From CAZTHL01 sp964613585 (GTDB lineage: Bacteria > Pseudomonadota > Alphaproteobacteria > DSM-16000 > Inquilinaceae): a stretch of DNA of 22,719 nt. The position numbers and the translations under genes are program-made. Shown here in pieces: positions 6,630 through 14,254 of this stretch. Position 1 is the stretch's first letter; every line of letters starts with the position of its first letter. The stretch lies in assembly GCA_964613585.1 (NCBI GenBank), contig CAZTHL010000057.1, positions 1 to 22,719 on the forward strand, read 5' to 3'. The notes under the pieces were generated by a model, which was given only the letters and a program-made list of their open reading frames with translations, was not told the DNA's origin and made no database searches.

Positions 6630-8870
6630 TCACGCCGCCCGGGCGGGGCCGGCGAGCAGCGCCTCGATCTCGTCGAGGCGCCGGGCGCGCGTGCCCTCGG
6701 GCGTGCCGACGGCGGTGATGATGCCGCGGAGGCCCTTGGCCATTCGCTCGCGCGCGGCCGGATCGTCGGGAAGCATGGCCGGCAGGGCCGCCACCGCGGC
6801 GTCGCGGTCCACGGTCAGCGCCAGCGATTGCGTGCGCACCATCGCCTTGAAGGCGGCCAGGGTCACATCGGGCGCGTGCTCGGCGCGCAGCCGGTTGAGC
6901 ATCTCGAAGGCGCGCTCGTCGGCGCCCGGGCCGGCCATGCCGATGTAGAGCAGGGCGCGGATGAAGGCGTCGCGCGGGGTTCCTTCGTCCAGACCGGCCC
7001 GGATCTCGGCCATGCGCTTCCGCGCAAACTCGATCTCCTCGGGCTCGAGCCCCGGCCGCCGCCGCGGCGCGGCGTCGTCGGCGCGGAGGCCGAGCAGCGC
7101 CTGCAGCAGCGGCTGGCTGTAGATGGCAAGGAACAGCTGCTCCTGTGCGTGGTCGCGCAGCAGCTTCCAGCTGTCGAGCGCCGCGGTCACCTGGGAGGAC
7201 AGCAGCGCCTGGGCCTCCCGCCACGGGTTGTCCGGCGCCGCCGGCCGGCGCCCGGCGCGGATCGGCTCGGCCATGCCGGCGATCAGCGCCATGAGCGGGT
7301 TGCGATCCGAGAAGATTTGGTGCGGCAGCTCGGCCGGCTGCAGCCCGTGCAGCCGATGCGCCAGGTCGAGCTGCCCGACCATGGCGCGCACAAAGGGCTG
7401 CGCCAGCGTCCGGTAGACGCCGAGATTGATCTCCGAGACCCGGCGAACGGCGGCGAAGCGGCGCTCATCGTCAAGGCTCGGCCGCACGATCGCGCGCACG
7501 TCGTCGAGCGTCCGGGGCTCGAACCGGCTGATCCACTCGCCGCGGACCATGTCGGCGCCGGCCCGGGCCTCGGCCTTCGGGATAAGCACCGCCTCGTAGA
7601 GCCCGGGCGGCAGCACGTCGATCAGGTCGATGTTGGTGGTGAGCTCCTGGTGCTCCTTCCGCGCGACGCTGCCCGACACGAAGATGCCAAGATGGCCGAT
7701 GCTGGCGTGGACGGAATAGACGATGGTCTGGCCGCAGGCGGCGATGTCCGCGTCGGAGCCGTAGAGATCGGTGATCCAGCCGAGCGCCTGCTGCGGGGGC
7801 GTGATGTCGTCGCCCTCGGAGCAGAAGCAGATGATCGGCGAGCGGATGCTGCGCAGATCGATGCGCACGCCGTCTCCGGTGACAATCTCGGCGGTGGCCA
7901 GCCGGTTGCCGATGAACAGCTGATCGACGATCCACTGCATCTCCTCGGCGTTGAGGCTGACATGGCCGCCCCACCACTTCTCGAACTCGAGAAATCGTTC
8001 CGGCTCGGTGTCGATCCTGGACCAGACGGTGTAGCCCTTGGTCCAGAAGGTGTTGGCCGGGTTCAGGCTCTCGAAGTTGCTGACCAGGTGGGCGCCATCG
8101 AAGGTGCCGCCGCCGAGATCGCTGGTCAGCGCGGTCAGCCAGCTGCCGCCGAGCAGGCCGCCGGCGTAGCGCATCGGGTTCCGCCCGATCACGCCGGCCC
8201 AGTACGACAGCGGCGCGCCCGGCACCAGGATCGGGCCGAACAGCTCCGGGCGCGTCGCCGCCAGCATCATCACCGCCCAGCCGGCCTGGCAGTTGCCGAT
8301 GACGCAGGGCTTGCCGTCGGCCTCCGGATGCCGCTCGATCACGGTCTCGAGGAACATCGCCTCGGCGCGCATGATGTCCTCGAGGGTCTGCCCCGGCTCC
8401 GGATCCGGGGTGAAGCCGACGAAGTAGCAGGGATGGCCGGCGCGCAGGGCCATGCCGAGCTCGCTGTCGGCCTTGAAGCCGCCGATGCCCGGGCCGTGGC
8501 CGGCGCGCGGATCGACCACGACGAAGGGCCGCTTGCGCTGGTCGAGGACGACTCCCTCCGGCGGCAGCACCTCGACCAGCAGATAGTTGACCGGCGGCTC
8601 GAAGGCGCGGGCATCGTGGACCAGCCTCGCCTCGAAGCTGAGCACGTGCGGCACCGGCATCGCTTTGTGCTCGAAGTACTGATTGCCGCGACGCCTCAAC
8701 ACGTCCCAGAACAGTACGGTCCGCTGCGCGGCGTCGACCAGATACTCGGCACTCCAGGCGATCAGCGCGGCGCCCTGGAACAGCGCGGACAGCCCGGCCT
8801 GCGCCGGCAGGAGGGACGCCGGCCCCGGCAGCGCGGGGGGCCGGGACGGCTGGAGCGACGGCGGGCGCAT
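6630..8870 (-). CDS. DUF3141 alpha/beta-hydrolase, PHA-synthase-like
   Basis: The 746-aa product matches the DUF3141 family (PF11339), which sits beside PHA-type and short-acyl genes in many Proteobacteria. An N-terminal region of about 40 residues is followed by a segment resembling the PhaC entry region (SAEYLVDAAQRTVLFWDVL). An alpha/beta-hydrolase domain follows at about 60-400. Its presumed triad is Cys194 in IGNCQAGWAV (nucleophile elbow), Asp354/355 in SEGDDITPPQQA and His393 in SIGHLGIFVSG. A Cys rather than Ser nucleophile is the PHA synthase pattern. Residues from about 450 to the end are helical and have no clear catalytic motif. The ATG at 8870 is preceded by GAGGG. It diverges from the FabI/Pta/AckA run. 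An acyltransferase or depolymerase role in the hydroxyalkanoate pathway is inferred, not shown. Confidence 0.9.
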   Translation of the reverse strand: MRPPSLQPSRPPALPGPASLLPAQAGLSALFQGAALIAWSAEYLVDAAQRTVLFWDVLRRRGNQYFEHKAMPVPHVLSFEARLVHDARAFEPPVNYLLVEVLPPEGVVLDQRKRPFVVVDPRAGHGPGIGGFKADSELGMALRAGHPCYFVGFTPDPEPGQTLEDIMRAEAMFLETVIERHPEADGKPCVIGNCQAGWAVMMLAATRPELFGPILVPGAPLSYWAGVIGRNPMRYAGGLLGGSWLTALTSDLGGGTFDGAHLVSNFESLNPANTFWTKGYTVWSRIDTEPERFLEFEKWWGGHVSLNAEEMQWIVDQLFIGNRLATAEIVTGDGVRIDLRSIRSPIICFCSEGDDITPPQQALGWITDLYGSDADIAACGQTIVYSVHASIGHLGIFVSGSVARKEHQELTTNIDLIDVLPPGLYEAVLIPKAEARAGADMVRGEWISRFEPRTLDDVRAIVRPSLDDERRFAAVRRVSEINLGVYRTLAQPFVRAMVGQLDLAHRLHGLQPAELPHQIFSDRNPLMALIAGMAEPIRAGRRPAAPDNPWREAQALLSSQVTAALDSWKLLRDHAQEQLFLAIYSQPLLQALLGLRADDAAPRRRPGLEPEEIEFARKRMAEIRAGLDEGTPRDAFIRALLYIGMAGPGADERAFEMLNRLRAEHAPDVTLAAFKAMVRTQSLALTVDRDAAVAALPAMLPDDPAARERMAKGLRGIITAVGTPEGTRARRLDEIEALLAGPARAA

Positions 8871-9150
8871 GGATCAAACCCTCAGACGAGCGGACACTCG
8901 GGGCCCACCGTTCAGAATGGCGGCGAGGGCTCGTTGTTCCGGGGCGATCATGCAACCGCGAGGGCCGGACGGCGCCGGAACGGCGGATGCGACCGGTCAC
9001 TGCGCCGCCAGGAGCCCGATGTCGCCTCCGTCGGGGGCGCTGGCGGGCGCCGGGAACAGACGGTGCGTCGCCGGCTTTCTTCGTCATGTTGCGCCGCGGC
9101 GGGCGGGCAGCGTGCCGGCTCGCCGGGTGGTGCGCCCGAGGGAGAGGCTC

Positions 9151-9624
9151 ATGAGGCAGGCCCACACATCGGATGTGCAGCAGGATGCCGCGGACAAGGA
9201 CGAGCTGATCAGCCCGGGCCAGCTGCGCAGGATGGTCGAGGATCGTCAGGCGGCGCGCGCCCGCGAGGCCGAGGAGCGGGCCCTGCGCGAGGAAGCGCAT
9301 CGCCGCGAGCTGCGCGAGGCGTTCATGAGCCGTGAGCTGAGGCCCGATGCCAAGCGTCGGCTGTCGAAGGTGGTGCGCCAGGCGGCCGAGAACGGTCAGC
9401 GCGAGGTCCTGGTGCTGCAGTTTCCCGCCGACCTGTGCGAGGACGGCGGCGTGGCCATCAACAACATGCGCTCCGACTGGCCGGAGACCCTGCAAGGCTT
9501 CGCCCGGCGGGGCTACCAGTTCTACGAGGAGGAACTGAGACCTCAGGGCTACATGATTCGCGCCCAGATCCTGAGCTATCCGAACCAGATGCTGGGTGAT
9601 GTCGGGATCTTCCTGAGCTGGTGA
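9151..9624 (+). CDS. conserved-looking hypothetical protein with coiled-coil N-terminus
   Basis: I do not recognise this 157-aa protein. Residues 24-60 are a charged Arg/Glu/Ala helix (MVEDRQAARAREAEERALRE) likely to form a coiled coil. Residues 61-157 look like a compact alpha/beta domain with EVLVLQFPADLCEDGG, NNMRSDWPETLQGFARRGY and a hydrophobic C-terminus ending FLSW. There is no signal peptide or membrane helix. The start at 9151 has GGGAGAGG at 9140-9147, and longer versions of the frame have no ribosome site. It lies between the divergent DUF3141 gene and fabI, reading toward fabI, so it may share a promoter region with the acyl-metabolism cluster. A granule-associated or regulatory role is only a guess from position. 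Confidence 0.82.
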   Translation: MRQAHTSDVQQDAADKDELISPGQLRRMVEDRQAARAREAEERALREEAHRRELREAFMSRELRPDAKRRLSKVVRQAAENGQREVLVLQFPADLCEDGGVAINNMRSDWPETLQGFARRGYQFYEEELRPQGYMIRAQILSYPNQMLGDVGIFLSW

Positions 9625-9775
9625 CGGCCGCGACGACGGGGAGCGGCCGGGCTGGGGCGGCGCGATCATGACAGTTTGAGGATGCCGTTGGGCCGTCGGT
9701 CCGGATTGTCTACATCCTGGCGCAGGGGCGTGCCCACCGATCCGGCCGTCCAGCCCATGCCACGCGAGGAGCGCC

Positions 9776-10549
9776 ATGTACACGCCGTACCCGCTTGCCG
9801 GCCGCAAGGGGCTCGTCGTCGGCATCGCCAACGACAGCAGCGTCGCCTGGGGCTGCGCCCAGGCCTATCGCCAGCGCGGCGCGGAACTCGCCATCACCTA
9901 TCTGAACGAGCGGGCCGAGCGCCATGTCCGCCCGCTCGCCGAGCGGCTTGAGGCGCCGATCGTAATGCCGCTCGACGTGCGCCAGCCGGGCCAGCTGGAG
10001 GCCGTGTTCGAGCGTATCGCCGAGACCTGGGGCCGGCTCGACTTTGGTCTGCACTCCATCGCGTTCGCGCCCCGGGACGATCTGCACGGGCGGGTCGTCG
10101 ACTGCTCGCTCGAGGGCTTCCAGATCGCCATGGACGTGTCCTGCCACTCGTTCATCCGGATGGCCCGTCTGGCCGAGCCGCTCATGACGAACGGCGGCTG
10201 CCTCGCCACCATGACCTATATCGGCAGCACTCGGGTCGTGCCGAACTACAACATGATGGGTCCGGTCAAGGCGGCGCTGGAGAGCGTCGTGCGCTACCTT
10301 GCCGCCGAGCTGGGGCCCAAGGGGATCCGCGTGCACGCCCTGTCGCCCGGGCCCCTGGAGACCCGCGCGGCCTCCGGCATCGCCGAGTTCGACCACCTGA
10401 TGAAGGACGTCGCGCAGCGGGCGCCGGTGACCCGGCCGGTGACCATCGAGCAGGTCGGCGCGGCGACGGCGGCGCTGGCCACCGACTCCACCGCCACGAT
10501 CACCGGCGGCATCATCTACATCGACGCCGGCTTCAACGTGATGGCCTGA
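9776..10549 (+). CDS. fabI: enoyl-[acyl-carrier-protein] reductase FabI
   Basis: FabI uses NAD(P)H to reduce trans-2-enoyl-ACP in the last step of each fatty-acid elongation cycle, in the cytoplasm. The 257-aa protein is normal length for this atypical short-chain dehydrogenase. The nucleotide-binding start reads GLVVGIANDSSVAWG, the family form of the Rossmann loop. The active site is Tyr148, Tyr158 and Lys165 in YIGSTRVVPNYNMMGPVK, matching Tyr146/Tyr156/Lys163 of E. coli FabI. The C-terminal ITGGIIYIDAGFNVM is also typical. GAGGA at 9766-9770 supports the ATG. This is probably a second, pathway-associated FabI paralogue rather than the housekeeping copy, because it sits with Pta and AckA. 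That is inferred from context. Confidence 0.95.
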   Translation: MYTPYPLAGRKGLVVGIANDSSVAWGCAQAYRQRGAELAITYLNERAERHVRPLAERLEAPIVMPLDVRQPGQLEAVFERIAETWGRLDFGLHSIAFAPRDDLHGRVVDCSLEGFQIAMDVSCHSFIRMARLAEPLMTNGGCLATMTYIGSTRVVPNYNMMGPVKAALESVVRYLAAELGPKGIRVHALSPGPLETRAASGIAEFDHLMKDVAQRAPVTRPVTIEQVGAATAALATDSTATITGGIIYIDAGFNVMA

Positions 10550-10604
10550 CCATGGGCCGGCCGACAAGGCGCCGATGAACCCGGGATCTAGGAAAGGCGC
10601 AGCC

Positions 10605-12032
10605 ATGGATGAGCCGGACACGATCGAGAACCGGACCTTCGACGAGATCGCCGTCGGCGACCACGCCTCGCTGACGCGCACCCTGAGCAGCCAGGATCTC
10701 GCTCTGTTCGCGGCGCTCAGCGGCGACATGGCGCCCGACGACATTGACGAGGACTATGCCCGCGACGGCATTCAGTCCCGTGTGGTCGGCCACGGCATGT
10801 GGGGCGCCACCATCATCGCCAACGTGCTCGGCACCCGGCTGCCCGGTCCGGGCACCCTCTACACCGGCGCCGACCTGCGCTTCGTCGGGCCGATCGGCGA
10901 GGGTGACACGCTGACCGTCGACCTCGTTGTGCGGGAGAAGCAGCCGGCCGACCGGACCGTCGTGCTCGACTGCGCCGGCATCAACCACCTCGACCAGCGC
11001 GTGCTCGAGGGGACGGTGCGGGTGATCGCGCCCGCCGAGAAGATCCGCCGGCCGCGCGGCCAGGCGCCGGAGGTGCAGCTGCGCCGCAGCGGCGGCTACG
11101 AGCGGCTGATGGCCTATTGCCGGGAGGAGATCGAGGCGGTGCCGGTGGCCGTCGCGCATCCGTGCGACCGCTCGTCCCTGGGCGCGGCCGTGGAGGCCGG
11201 CCGGCGCAACCTGCTGGTGCCGATCCTGGTCGGCCCGGAGGCGCGCATCCGCGGGGTCGCCGAGGAGCACGACTTCGACCTGTCGGGCCTGGAGCTCATC
11301 GATGCCGAGCACAGCCACCACGCGGCCGCGCTGGCGGTCGAGCAGGTGCGGCTCGGCCGGGCCGGCGTCCTGATGAAGGGCAGCCTGCACACCGACGAGC
11401 TGATGGAGGCGGTGGTCGACCGGGCCAAGGGCCTGCGCACCGAGCGGCGCATCAGCCACGCCTTCATCATGGACGTGGCGACCCATTCCGACGTGCTGAT
11501 CATCACCGACGCGGCCATCAACATCGCGCCGGGGCTCGAGGCGAAGCGGGACATCTGCCAGAACGCCATCGACCTCGCCCACGCGCTCGGCATCGAGCAG
11601 CCGAAGGTGGCGATCCTCTCGGCGGTGGAGACGGTCACCGGGCGCATCCCCTCGACCCTCGACGCCGCCGCCCTGTGCAAGATGGCCGACCGCGGCCAGA
11701 TCACCGGCGGCCTGCTGGACGGGCCGCTCGCCTTCGACAACGCGATCAGCCCGGAGGCCGCGCGCATCAAGAACATCACCTCTCCGGTCGCGGGGCATGC
11801 CAACATCCTGGTGGTGCCCGACCTGGAGGCCGGCAACATCCTGGCCAAGCAGCTGACCTTCCTGGGCAAGGCCGATGCCGCCGGCGTGGTGCTGGGCGCG
11901 CGGGTGCCGATCATCCTGACCAGCCGGGCCGACAGCCGGCGCACCAAGCTGGCCTCCTGCGCGATCGCCGCGATCATGGCCCGGGCGAGCCGCGAGCAGC
12001 TTCCAAAGGTGCCGAAGGGGCCGAACGGATGA
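10605..12032 (+). CDS. MaoC-domain / phosphate acyltransferase fusion (enoyl-CoA hydratase/Pta type)
   Basis: The 475-aa fusion has an N-terminal MaoC-like hotdog domain (about 8-140) and a C-terminal phosphate acetyl/butyryltransferase domain (about 160-475). The latter would exchange CoA for phosphate on short acyl-CoA. Pta features include PVAVAHPCDRSSLGAAVEAG, VLMKGSLHTDELM, TDAAINIAPGLEAK and the C-terminal SRADSRRTKLASCAIA. In the MaoC domain the expected D-x-N-P-x-H motif reads D41-M-A-P-D-D46, so the catalytic His and the Asn are missing. Hydratase activity is therefore doubtful. AGGAAAGG lies 7 nt before the ATG at 10605. An in-frame ATG at 10575 would put that site inside the gene. 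It lies 55 bp after fabI, and its stop overlaps the ackA start. Confidence 0.93.
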   Translation: MDEPDTIENRTFDEIAVGDHASLTRTLSSQDLALFAALSGDMAPDDIDEDYARDGIQSRVVGHGMWGATIIANVLGTRLPGPGTLYTGADLRFVGPIGEGDTLTVDLVVREKQPADRTVVLDCAGINHLDQRVLEGTVRVIAPAEKIRRPRGQAPEVQLRRSGGYERLMAYCREEIEAVPVAVAHPCDRSSLGAAVEAGRRNLLVPILVGPEARIRGVAEEHDFDLSGLELIDAEHSHHAAALAVEQVRLGRAGVLMKGSLHTDELMEAVVDRAKGLRTERRISHAFIMDVATHSDVLIITDAAINIAPGLEAKRDICQNAIDLAHALGIEQPKVAILSAVETVTGRIPSTLDAAALCKMADRGQITGGLLDGPLAFDNAISPEAARIKNITSPVAGHANILVVPDLEAGNILAKQLTFLGKADAAGVVLGARVPIILTSRADSRRTKLASCAIAAIMARASREQLPKVPKGPNG

Positions 12033-13228
12033 GCGACGCGATCCTGGTGCTGAACGCCGGCTCCTCGAGCATCAAGCTCTCGATCTTCACGGTCGACGGA
12101 GCGGACCCGGCCGCGCCGGACGGGCTCGAGGAGACCCTGAGCGGCCAGATCGAGGGCCTCGGCAACAGGCCCCGCTTCACGGTGAAGGACGCCGGCGGTG
12201 CGGTCCTGGAGGACGCCGAGTGGGGCGAGGTCGGCGGCCATGCCGAGGCGCTGGAGCGGCTGCGCGGCTGGCTCGCGGACCGGCCCGGCATGGCCACCCT
12301 GATCGCCGTCGGCCATCGCGTGGTCCATGGCGGGCCCGACCTGGCCCGGCCGGTGCTGGTCGACGCCGCCGTGCTGGAGCGTCTGGAGCGGCTGGTGCCG
12401 CTGGCGCCGCTGCATCAGCCGCACAATCTGGCGCCGATCCGGGTCGTTGCCGGGCAGATGCCGGACCTGCCGCAGGTGGCCTGCTTCGATACCGCCTTCC
12501 ACCGCGGCCACCCGGAGGTCGCCGACCGCTACGCCCTGCCGGCCGAGCTTCACGACCGGGGCGTGCGCCGCTACGGCTTTCACGGGCTGTCCTACGAGCA
12601 CATCGCCCGGTCGCTGCCGGACGAGCTGGCCCGGGCCAAGGTGGTCGTCGCCCATCTCGGCAACGGCTGCAGCATGTGCGCGCTCGACGCCGGGCGCAGC
12701 GTCGAGAGCAGCATGGGCTTCACCGCGGTCGACGGCCTGCCCATGGGCACCCGCTGCGGCGCCCTCGATCCCGGCGCCGTGCTCTACTTCCTGCAGGAGC
12801 TGGGCATGGACGCCGGCGCGGTGGAGGATCTCATCTACCGGCGCTCCGGGCTGCTCGGCGTGTCCGGCGTCAGCAACGACATGCGCGCGCTCCTGGCCAG
12901 CGAGAGCCCGGGCGCGCGGCTCGCCATCGACCTGTTCGTCTACCGGATCGGCCAGGAGCTGGGCCGGCTCGCCGCCAGCCTGCACGGGCTCGACGGCCTC
13001 GTCTTCACCGCCGGCATCGGCGAGAACGCCGCGCCGATCCGCGAGCGGGTGTGCCGCGACGCGGCCTGGCTCGGCCTCGAGCTCGACGCCGCGGCGAACG
13101 CGGCCGGCGGCCCGCGCCTCAGCCGCGACGGCAGCCGCGTCTCGGCCTGGGTGATCCCGACCGACGAGGAGCGCATGATCGCGCGGCACACCCTGGCGAC
13201 GGTGCGGCGCGAATGCCGATTAACATGA
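12029..13228 (+). CDS. ackA: acetate/propionate-family kinase
   Basis: The enzyme transfers phosphate between an acyl-phosphate and ADP, giving ATP and a short-chain acid, or the reverse. The 399-aa length fits the family. Family motifs appear in order: LVLNAGSSSIK at 7-17, HRVVHGG, PLAPLHQPHNLAPI, the FDTAFH segment, YGFHGLSYEHI, the phosphate-binding HLGNGCSMCAL, MGTRCGALDPG, and FTAGIGENA near the end. The start ATG overlaps the stop of the Pta fusion in ATGA, so the two are translationally coupled. This predicts that they act in sequence on the same acyl-phosphate. Substrate chain length (acetate, propionate or butyrate) cannot be read from the sequence. Confidence 0.95.
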   Translation: MSDAILVLNAGSSSIKLSIFTVDGADPAAPDGLEETLSGQIEGLGNRPRFTVKDAGGAVLEDAEWGEVGGHAEALERLRGWLADRPGMATLIAVGHRVVHGGPDLARPVLVDAAVLERLERLVPLAPLHQPHNLAPIRVVAGQMPDLPQVACFDTAFHRGHPEVADRYALPAELHDRGVRRYGFHGLSYEHIARSLPDELARAKVVVAHLGNGCSMCALDAGRSVESSMGFTAVDGLPMGTRCGALDPGAVLYFLQELGMDAGAVEDLIYRRSGLLGVSGVSNDMRALLASESPGARLAIDLFVYRIGQELGRLAASLHGLDGLVFTAGIGENAAPIRERVCRDAAWLGLELDAAANAAGGPRLSRDGSRVSAWVIPTDEERMIARHTLATVRRECRLT

Positions 13229-13594
13229 CCTTGCCGGTACAATTTCCCGAAAGCGCTTTGTGAAAACAGCGCCTCACGGCGATCCAGGCAATCGATTATT
13301 CGAGTGTCGCGCGAGAAGTGCCGATCCAGCCAGTATCGATCGGCCGCTTTATTGTTTCTATAATGTATCATATTGGTGAATCCCACTTACGAGCTCTGCT
13401 TGTATTGATAAGCAGGTGGCGAGGCGGCGAAGCCCAAGTCCCACCATTCCGGCGATGTCTGGCTTTAGCTGACCATATGACTATTCGTGCGCGGGAGGAC
13501 CGGCAACGCCCCTCATGACGAGTGGCTTATCCAAATAATGAGCTTGTTCGTCAGAAACCCGTTTTGAAGACATCATTGGAAGGAGGGCGGCCTC
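13229..13594. other. AT-richer intergenic leader before the 219-aa gene
   Basis: This is 366 bp without a supported gene. GC falls to about 42% at 13321-13380, counted by hand, against a very GC-rich background. A perfect TATAAT lies at 13359-13364, but no TTGACA-like box lies 16-18 bp before it. Small hairpins are GCGCT/AGCGC (13253-13257 with 13268-13272) just after ackA, and CTGCTT/AAGCAG (13396-13401 with 13410-13415). A short open frame crossing 13318-13518 has no ribosome site and is not accepted. The strong Shine-Dalgarno GGAAGGAGGG (13578-13587) ends the region. Confidence 0.7.
13359..13364 (+). promoter_or_regulatory. candidate -10 box (TATAAT)
   Basis: An exact TATAAT lies in an AT-rich patch about 230 bp upstream of the 219-aa gene. 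No recognisable -35 is found at normal spacing, so an activator-dependent promoter or chance are both possible. Confidence 0.25.
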
Positions 13595-14254
13595 ATGGAA
13601 GCTGAGCTCATACCAAAAGGTGCGGTCCGGCTTTCTCTGACATGGGATGACGGGCCTGAGATCCGGTTTTTGGCAAGGGAGAGAATCGACTTCGCCCAGC
13701 TTCAGGAAAAGCTGGTCGGCGTGGCCCGGCAGAACGGCAGGCTCCCACTCAACATGTTCTTCTACGCCGGGATCTGCCCGGCGAAGAATCTGGATCTGAT
13801 CATTGACGAGGATTTCTCGGGCGTCGACCATGTCATCGACGAGGTCCAGGCCGGGATGCGGCAGCTCGAGCGGTTCGAGCGGGGCCATGGCCGCCTGCGG
13901 GACCATCGGCTGAGATCGATCTATCTCGGCCTTCGCCGAGCGGCGGCCCGCGGCACGGCGCGGGATGAGCGCCGGGCCCTGGCCAGCCTTCTGTTCCGTG
14001 GGCCGAGCACGACGCGGCAGATCGCCTCCGATCTCAGCATCCACGACTGCCAGGCCGTGCGGGTGCTCGAGGCCCTCGGCGACGCCCTCGACCGAAGGCC
14101 GGCGCCCGATCAGGGAGACCCTTCCAACGAGGAGGTCTGGTCTCTCAGGACCGACAGCCCGACCCTGGCGGCTGTCCTCTACCTGCTCCGGTGCACCCTT
14201 GGCCTCGATCCGATCGCCGTGCTCGGCCGACTGCGGGAGACGTCTCATGCCTGA
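13595..14254 (+). CDS. unknown protein with a winged-helix-like domain, coupled to mscS-like gene
   Basis: I do not recognise this 219-aa protein. Residues 1-90 are alpha/beta with no familiar motif (RLSLTWDDGPEIRFLARERI, NMFFYAGICPAKNLDLII). Residues 90-125 are Arg-rich and helical. Residues 126-187 look like a winged helix-turn-helix: ALASLLFRGPSTTRQIASDL as helices 1-2, HDCQAVRVLEALGDALD as the recognition helix, and EEVWSLRTD as the wing strand. There is no signal peptide or membrane helix. A strong GGAAGGAGGG lies 7 nt before ATG 13595. Its last codons overlap the start of the MscS-type gene by 8 nt (ATGCCTGA), implying coupled translation. A role as regulator or partner of the channel is inferred. 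Confidence 0.85.
   Translation: MEAELIPKGAVRLSLTWDDGPEIRFLARERIDFAQLQEKLVGVARQNGRLPLNMFFYAGICPAKNLDLIIDEDFSGVDHVIDEVQAGMRQLERFERGHGRLRDHRLRSIYLGLRRAAARGTARDERRALASLLFRGPSTTRQIASDLSIHDCQAVRVLEALGDALDRRPAPDQGDPSNEEVWSLRTDSPTLAAVLYLLRCTLGLDPIAVLGRLRETSHA

Noticed and set aside
6828..9335. 835-codon plus-strand frame opposite the DUF3141 gene
   Set aside because: It has no family resemblance, is His/Arg/Gly-biased, and is antisense to a well-supported protein.
13318..13518. Small 66-codon frame before the 219-aa gene
   Set aside because: It starts with GTG without a Shine-Dalgarno and crosses the putative promoter and hairpins.
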